A stretch of DNA of 64,000 nucleotides from Pseudomonas phenolilytica. Its GTDB lineage: Bacteria > Pseudomonadota > Gammaproteobacteria > Pseudomonadales > Pseudomonadaceae. Where the stretch lies: assembly GCF_021432765.1 (NCBI RefSeq), contig NZ_CP058908.1, positions 574,001 through 638,000 on the forward strand, read 5' to 3'. Shown piece after piece: positions 59,436 to 64,000 of this stretch. Numbering within the stretch: position 1 is the stretch's first letter; each line of letters opens with the position of its first letter. The position numbers were made by a program, and so were the translations under genes. Below the pieces are notes generated by a model. That model did no database searches. It saw only the letters and a list, made by a program, of their open reading frames with translations, and was not told the DNA's origin.

Positions 59436-60779
59436 ATGGACCCTTCCCCCAGTTACGTTGCACCCTCCTATTTCGCTGATTTCGGCCTGATTCTGTTTGC
59501 CCTTTTCCTCGTCCTGCTCAACGGCTTCTTCGTCGCCGCCGAGTTCGCCATGGTCAAGCTGCGCGCCACCAAGGTAGAGGCGATCGCCAGTCAGCACGGC
59601 TGGCGCGGGCACATCCTGCGCACCGTACATAACCAGCTGGATGCCTACCTGTCGGCCTGCCAGCTGGGTATCACCCTGGCGTCGCTGGGGCTTGGCTGGG
59701 TGGGCGAGCCGGCATTTGCCCACCTGCTCGAACCGCTGCTGGCGCTGGTCGGCATCGACAACCAAGCGCTGGTGCACGGCATTGCCTTCTTCACCGCGTT
59801 CTTCATCATCTCCTACCTGCACATCGTGGTCGGCGAGCTGGCGCCCAAGTCCTGGGCAATCCGCAAGCCCGAACTGCTGTCGCTGTGGACGGCCGTGCCG
59901 CTGTACCTGTTCTACTGGTTGATGTACCCGGCGATCTACCTGCTCAACGCCAGCGCCAACGCCATCCTGCGCCTGGCCGGCCAGGGCGAGCCGGGCGCGC
60001 ACCACGAGCACCACTACAGCCGCGAGGAGCTGAAGCTGATCCTGCACTCCAACCGCGCGCTGAACCCGAGCGACCAGCAGATTCAGGTACTGGCTTCGGC
60101 GGTGGAGATGAGCGAGCTGGAGGTGGTCGACTGGGCCAACTCCCGCGAGGATCTGCTGCAGCTGGAGCACGACGCACCGCTCGGCGACATCCTCGACACC
60201 ATCCGCCGCCACAAGTACAGCCGCTACCCGGTGTACGACAGCAGCCAGGGCGAGTACGTCGGCCTGCTGCACATCAAGGACCTGCTGCTGGCGCTGGCCG
60301 AGGACGAACGACTGGCCGAGCACTTCGACCTGCACGATCTGCTGCGGCCGCTGGAACGTGTCTCCAAGCACATGCCGCTCAACGTGCTGCTCAACCAATT
60401 CCGCCAGGGGGGCGCGCATTTCGTGCTGGTGGAGGAAGGCGATCACAAGGTGATTGGCTTCCTGACCATGGAAGACGTGCTCGAGGTGCTGGTCGGCGAC
60501 ATCCAGGACGAGCACCGCAAGACCGAGCGCGGCATCCTCGCCTACCAGCCCGGCAAGTTGCTGGTGCGCGGCGACACGCCACTGTTCAAGGTCGAGCGTC
60601 TGCTGAATGTCGACCTCGACCATGTCGAGGCCGAAACGCTGGCTGGCCTGATCTACGAAACCCTCAAGCGGGTTCCCGAGGAAAACGAGGAGCTGCAGGT
60701 CGAAGGCCTGCAGATCGTGGTCAAGAAGATGCGCGGGCCGAAGATCGTGCTGGCCAAGGTACTTCGCCAGGAGTCCTAG
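59436..60779 (+). CDS. Hemolysin family (CNNM/CorC-type) membrane protein
   Basis: A 447-residue protein with an N-terminal CNNM (DUF21) membrane domain of four helices (about 15-165; LNGFFVAAEFAMVKLRATKV), two CBS domains (about 215-345) and a C-terminal CorC/HlyC transporter-associated domain (about 360-445). Members are linked to Mg2+/Co2+ export or resistance; 'hemolysin' is only a historical name. The neighbouring phoR gene ends 113 nt upstream. Substrate unproven. Confidence 0.9.
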   Translation: MDPSPSYVAPSYFADFGLILFALFLVLLNGFFVAAEFAMVKLRATKVEAIASQHGWRGHILRTVHNQLDAYLSACQLGITLASLGLGWVGEPAFAHLLEPLLALVGIDNQALVHGIAFFTAFFIISYLHIVVGELAPKSWAIRKPELLSLWTAVPLYLFYWLMYPAIYLLNASANAILRLAGQGEPGAHHEHHYSREELKLILHSNRALNPSDQQIQVLASAVEMSELEVVDWANSREDLLQLEHDAPLGDILDTIRRHKYSRYPVYDSSQGEYVGLLHIKDLLLALAEDERLAEHFDLHDLLRPLERVSKHMPLNVLLNQFRQGGAHFVLVEEGDHKVIGFLTMEDVLEVLVGDIQDEHRKTERGILAYQPGKLLVRGDTPLFKVERLLNVDLDHVEAETLAGLIYETLKRVPEENEELQVEGLQIVVKKMRGPKIVLAKVLRQES

Positions 60780-60797
60780 CAACCGCAGCGGCGTCGG

Positions 60798-61694
60798 TTA
60801 CTCGCCGCCCACCGCGAAATTCGGCAGGCTGTCGACCGGCTGGGAGAAGGCGAAGGGAATCGACTCGACCGCCAGGCCGACGTTGCGTTGCACGACGAAA
60901 TGCAGGTGCGGCCCGGTGCTGTTGCCGGTATTGCCGGAGCGTGCCAGGCGCGTGCCGGTGGCCACCCGCTGACCTTCCTGCACCGTCACCGAGCCCTTCA
61001 TCAGGTGCAGGTAGACGCCCATCGTGCCGTCGTCGTGCAGGATGCGCACGAAGTTGCCGGCCGGGTTGGTACCACGCCCGCTCTGCTGATTTTCCACCTT
61101 CACCACCATGCCGCCACGCGCCGCGATGATCGGCGTGCCCTCGGGCATGGCGATATCCACCGCATGCCGCCCCTTGGGCGTGAAGTGGCTGTACTGGCCG
61201 TTGGCGCCCTGGGTCAGGCGGAACGGCCCGCCACGCCAGGGCAGCGGATACTTATAGGGCTTGGGCAGCAGTCGCGGATCGCCCAGCGCATGACGCAGCT
61301 TGGGCGTGTAGCGGAGCGGCTTGCTGGCATCGCGCGGCGCCAGCGTGGCCAGGCGAATCTGGCTGCGCGGCGGCAGCACCCAGCGGATCGGCTCGGCCGG
61401 GGCACCCACCGCATTGCTGACCCCCTCCAGCTTCAGCTCGATATCCACCGGGGCGAACAGGTCGTTGCGCACCACCAGCGTTTCACCGGCCGCATGCTTG
61501 CGGGTTTCCAGCTTCACCTGATTGTCGAGCTTCTCCACCATGCGGTCGCGGAAGACGAACACCTGCGAACCGGGCGCAGCCTGGTCGCTGTAGGTCACCA
61601 CGCCATTGGCATCGGTGTACTTGTAGATGGTCAGAGCCAGCGCGGGCGAGGCCAGCAGCGACAGCCCGAGCAAAGGAAGAAGACGCCCCAGCAT
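60798..61694 (-). CDS. Periplasmic M23 peptidase with N-terminal DUF4124
   Basis: A 298-residue secreted protein with a signal peptide (about 1-20). An N-terminal DUF4124 segment (IYKYTDANGVVTYSDQ) follows the cleavage site. The C-terminal M23 lysostaphin-like metallopeptidase (about 165-285) has the zinc ligands in KGRHAVDIAMPEGTP (His...Asp) and PHLHFVV (His-Leu-His). It probably cleaves peptidoglycan cross-links, but some M23 homologues are non-catalytic regulators. The ligands here look intact. Converges on the CNNM/CorC gene. Confidence 0.9.
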   Translation of the reverse strand: MLGRLLPLLGLSLLASPALALTIYKYTDANGVVTYSDQAAPGSQVFVFRDRMVEKLDNQVKLETRKHAAGETLVVRNDLFAPVDIELKLEGVSNAVGAPAEPIRWVLPPRSQIRLATLAPRDASKPLRYTPKLRHALGDPRLLPKPYKYPLPWRGGPFRLTQGANGQYSHFTPKGRHAVDIAMPEGTPIIAARGGMVVKVENQQSGRGTNPAGNFVRILHDDGTMGVYLHLMKGSVTVQEGQRVATGTRLARSGNTGNSTGPHLHFVVQRNVGLAVESIPFAFSQPVDSLPNFAVGGE

Positions 61695-61832
61695 AACGGC
61701 AGTTCTAGTCGTGAAGTCTGTTGGAGGGCGAAGACTAGCAGCGCCGCCAGGACGCCGCGAGCCACCGACCGTCGGGGTGTGAAGCCGGTCAGCTTGTGCA
61801 CGGCGCCTGCCGACGAACTGTGCGCGACGTGC

Positions 61833-62744
61833 TCAGGCGCCGGGCACGAAGTGCTTCTGCGCGGTGCCGCGCGCGATCAGTCGCGACAGGTAATCGAGCT
61901 TCTGCGCATCGCGGTCGACGAAGCGGAACGACAGCTGCAGCCACTCGCTGTCGGGCTTGGGCTCCAGCGCGGCCACTGCGTGCAGGTAGCCGTTCAGCCG
62001 AGCGATCTCGCCGCCCTCGCCCTGCTCCAGATCGAGCACGGCGCTTTCCAGCACCTGCGGCAGCAGCTCGCCGCGACGCACCACCAGCAGCGCCTCCTTC
62101 AAGCTCAGCGCCTTGATCACGCACGCCAGCGTACCGGCCGCCAGACGCAGTTGGCCTTGCCCGCGGCCGCCGGTTGCCGCGGCCGGCTTGCTCGCGGCTG
62201 GCGCGGCGGCTGGCTGCAGCAGCGGAGAAGCGGCAATCGGCGCAGCGGCCGGCGCGGGACGCACCACCTCGGCCTTGCCACCGGTCAGCGCGGCCAGCGA
62301 GTCGTTGGCCATCCCGGGCGACAGCGCGCGCACCGGCGCACTGGCGGCCAGCGCGTCGAGCTTGCCGGCGCGGCCGAGTGCCTTGCGCACCTTGCTGGTC
62401 AGTTGCTCGTTGGTGAACGGCTTGCCGATGTAGTCCGAAACCCCGGCCTGGATCGCCTGCACGACGTTCTCCTTGTCGCCGCGGCTGGTCACCATGATGA
62501 ACGGAGTGGTCTTCAGTGCCTCCTGCGCGCGGCACCAGGTGAGCAGCTCGAGGCCGGACATTTCCGGCATTTCCCAATCACAGAGGATCAGGTCGAAGCG
62601 CTCGCGACCGAGCATCTGCTGCGCCTTGCGGCCGTTGACGGCCTCCTCGATGCCGATGCCGGGAAAGTGTCCGCGCAGCCCCTTCTTCACCAGATCGCGA
62701 ATGAACGGCGCATCATCCACTATCAACACACTGACCTTGCTCAT
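61833..62744 (-). CDS. Response regulator with C-terminal output domain (PilZ-like candidate)
   Basis: A 303-residue protein. The CheY-like receiver (about 1-125) is complete: DD in LIVDDAPFIRDL, the phosphoacceptor Asp in LILCDWEMPEM (about 55), Thr/Ser in IMVTSRGD and Lys in IGKPFTNEQL. An Ala/Pro-rich linker (about 140-200) follows, then a domain of about 100 residues (LRLAAGTLACVIKALSLKEALLVVRRGELLPQVL... RFVDRDAQKLDYLSRLIARG) that resembles PilZ in layout but lacks a clear RxxxR motif. The ATG at 62744 follows GGAGGGG. A partner kinase is not adjacent. Confidence 0.82.
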   Translation of the reverse strand: MSKVSVLIVDDAPFIRDLVKKGLRGHFPGIGIEEAVNGRKAQQMLGRERFDLILCDWEMPEMSGLELLTWCRAQEALKTTPFIMVTSRGDKENVVQAIQAGVSDYIGKPFTNEQLTSKVRKALGRAGKLDALAASAPVRALSPGMANDSLAALTGGKAEVVRPAPAAAPIAASPLLQPAAAPAASKPAAATGGRGQGQLRLAAGTLACVIKALSLKEALLVVRRGELLPQVLESAVLDLEQGEGGEIARLNGYLHAVAALEPKPDSEWLQLSFRFVDRDAQKLDYLSRLIARGTAQKHFVPGA

Positions 62745-62931
62745 CCATCCCCTCCTGCGAATGCCGGCAAGCATAGCCGCAGCGTACCTACCAACAAAAG
62801 CACGGCGTCCTTCGCCGCACCTGTCCGTTGCGCCGGATCAGCGAGCGAGGCACCGCGATTGACGCAGCGCACCGCGGGACAGCGCCCGCCGGGCGCGGCA
62901 TACTCGGGCTTTCCGTCACCGCGAGGCCAGC

Positions 62932-63729
62932 ATGGTTCAGCACATTCTCGTCGCCCACGATCTCAGCCCCGAAGCCGACCTCGCCCTGCGCCGCGCCGCG
63001 CAGCTGGCGCAGCAGAGCGGTGCCCGGCTGAGCCTGCTGCATGTGCTCGACAGTCGGGGCGAGCCGCAGGACGAAGCCCTCGTGCGCGCCGATCTGCAGG
63101 CGCGCCTGCAAGCCAATGGCGCGGCGACGGCGCAACTGTGGCTGCGACACGGCCAGCCGGTGGAAGAGGTACTGACCCAGGCACAGGGGTTGGAAGCCGA
63201 CCTGCTGGTCCTGGGCCGCCACCATCGCCACTCCAGCCTGGGCTTCGCCGGCACCACGCTGGAACGCATCCTGCTGGCCAGCCCGGCGCCGCTGCTGCTG
63301 GCAGCCCATCCGGCAGTCGAGCCGTACAGTTGCGCGCTCGCCGCGCTGGACTTCTCACCCTGCGCCAACCGCGCGCTGCAGATCGCCTGGCGACTGCTGC
63401 CGGCCAGCGGCGAGCTGCACGCCCTGCATATCCACGAAGTGGCCGAGATTCACGGTGCGGATGCCGATGCGCTGGCGCTGGAGCACGAACTGTTCGAGCA
63501 ACTGGTCGAGGATGTTCAGGCCACGCTGCCGGACAGCGGCGCCACGCTGAGCTACAGCCTGCATCAGGGCGAGCGCAACAACTGCCTGGAGGCGGCACTG
63601 GACGAACTGCATCCGCAGTTGCTGGCGCTGGGCGGGCACAGTCGCGGCGAACTCAGCAGCGCCCTGCTCGGCAGCCTGACGCGGCAGTTCCTCGACCAAC
63701 CGCCGTGCGACGTGCTGGTGGCGCGCTAG
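62932..63729 (+). CDS. Tandem universal stress protein
   Basis: A 265-residue protein with two UspA domains: the first about 1-125 (ILVAHDLSPEADLALRRAA, LVLGRHHRHSS), the second about 130-265 (ALAALDFSPCANRALQIAW, LLALGGHSRGELS). The second domain keeps a G-2x-G-8x-G-type ATP-binding pattern in modified form. Such UspE-like proteins respond to stress and stationary phase. Its stop overlaps the convergent ParA-like gene by 4 nt. It is divergent from the response regulator 187 nt away. Confidence 0.88.
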   Translation: MVQHILVAHDLSPEADLALRRAAQLAQQSGARLSLLHVLDSRGEPQDEALVRADLQARLQANGAATAQLWLRHGQPVEEVLTQAQGLEADLLVLGRHHRHSSLGFAGTTLERILLASPAPLLLAAHPAVEPYSCALAALDFSPCANRALQIAWRLLPASGELHALHIHEVAEIHGADADALALEHELFEQLVEDVQATLPDSGATLSYSLHQGERNNCLEAALDELHPQLLALGGHSRGELSSALLGSLTRQFLDQPPCDVLVAR

Positions 63730-64000
63730 CTTTCGATCAGATCATGCAGCTCGACGAACTGCAGGCTCAGCTTGTGCCGCGGGTCGAAGTGGATCAGCGG
63801 CATGCACGCCTGGTGCGATTCGCGCATGCGCACCGAACTCATCAGGTTGACCGGTAGCACCGGCAGGCCCTCCTCCAGCAGCTCGGCGATCATCTGCTGC
63901 GGCAGCGCGGCACGCGGCTGGAACTGATTGACCACGATGCCTTCGACCTCCAGCGCCTCGTTGTGGTCCTCACGCAGGTCTTCGATCTCATCCAGCAGGC
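63726..64000 (-). CDS. ParA family ATPase, 3' end only
   Basis: The last 91 codons of a gene that continues past the right edge; the frame is open to base 63998. The visible part includes EGIVVNQFQPRAALPQQMIAEL, VLPVNLMSSVRMRESHQACMPL and HFDPRHKLSLQFVELHD, a C-terminal region like the ParA/MinD P-loop family (switch and dimer-contact segments). The P-loop itself is outside the window. The pairing with a tandem Usp gene matches P. aeruginosa as I remember it. Target unknown. Confidence 0.75.
   Translation of the reverse strand, partial: LLDEIEDLREDHNEALEVEGIVVNQFQPRAALPQQMIAELLEEGLPVLPVNLMSSVRMRESHQACMPLIHFDPRHKLSLQFVELHDLIES

Noticed and set aside
60888..63857. 989-codon open frame on the plus strand
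   Set aside because: It runs antisense through the M23 peptidase and response regulator genes and out of frame through the Usp gene; composition is that of a shadow frame with no recognisable domain.

Overview
The window is about 64 kb of high-GC chromosome from a Pseudomonas-type gammaproteobacterium, most likely of the P. stutzeri (Stutzerimonas) group. The assignment rests on gene order and recognisable proteins: orn-rsgA-motBA, psd-fimX-serB, a parE/parC operon with cpdA and nudF, rpoZ-spoT-ridA, a complete glycolate (glc) locus, and ubiCA-phoBR. From memory these blocks follow Pseudomonas aeruginosa order, but they come from different map positions there, so the window contains rearrangement junctions: just upstream of rpoZ (gmk is absent), between ridA and the SCP2-like/hupA genes, and before the universal stress protein/ParA pair. 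Genes are densely packed, and many consecutive genes overlap by 4 nt. I saw no tRNA, rRNA, CRISPR array, insertion sequence or prophage.

Layout. 1-9.4 kb: a C13 (legumain-like) peptidase fragment, an atypical SDR protein, orn, a membrane methyltransferase, rsgA, the motA-motB stator, an HDOD protein, a rhodanese and psd. 9.5-18.6 kb: a protein of unknown function with fimX (degenerate GGDEF/EAL, type IV pilus control), a secondary alcohol dehydrogenase, serB with a divergent YtjB-like membrane protein, and an orphan PqiC-like lipoprotein. 18.7-27.1 kb: a leftward operon nudF, DUF1249, cpdA, yqiA, parE, esterase-like, retropepsin-like, parC. 27.3-31.1 kb: an RsiV-like lipoprotein, then rpoZ, spoT, ridA. 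31.1-42.4 kb is the most variable part: a FecR/OmpA pair, a second-type FtsH protease behind a structured leader ending in a terminator, a LemA-TPM-TPM operon, a LysR/dehydrogenase pair, and glutarate catabolism genes gcdH-gcdG with divergent gcdR.

42.5-54.5 kb: an SCP2-like protein, HU, rubredoxin reductase, rubredoxin, then the glc operon glcD-E-F-G-B-A facing glcC, with two near-identical GlcC-type operators between glcD and glcC. 54.5-64 kb: a PAS-GGDEF cyclase, ubiC, ubiA, phoB (with a Pho box), phoR, a CBS/CorC membrane protein, an M23 peptidase, a response regulator, a tandem universal stress protein and the 3' part of a ParA-like gene.

Together the genes are mostly core physiology: (p)ppGpp, cAMP and c-di-GMP signalling, motility, phosphate sensing, ubiquinone and phospholipid synthesis, and C2/C5 acid catabolism. 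The accessory signals are a family of dispersed palindromes (GTGGAAAA...TTTTCCAC, often next to CCCTACG) at four places between 40 and 54.5 kb, two of them inside the gcd and glc operons, and the FtsH/FecR/TPM block. Functions are assigned by reading the sequence and from general knowledge of the families; no database search was run.
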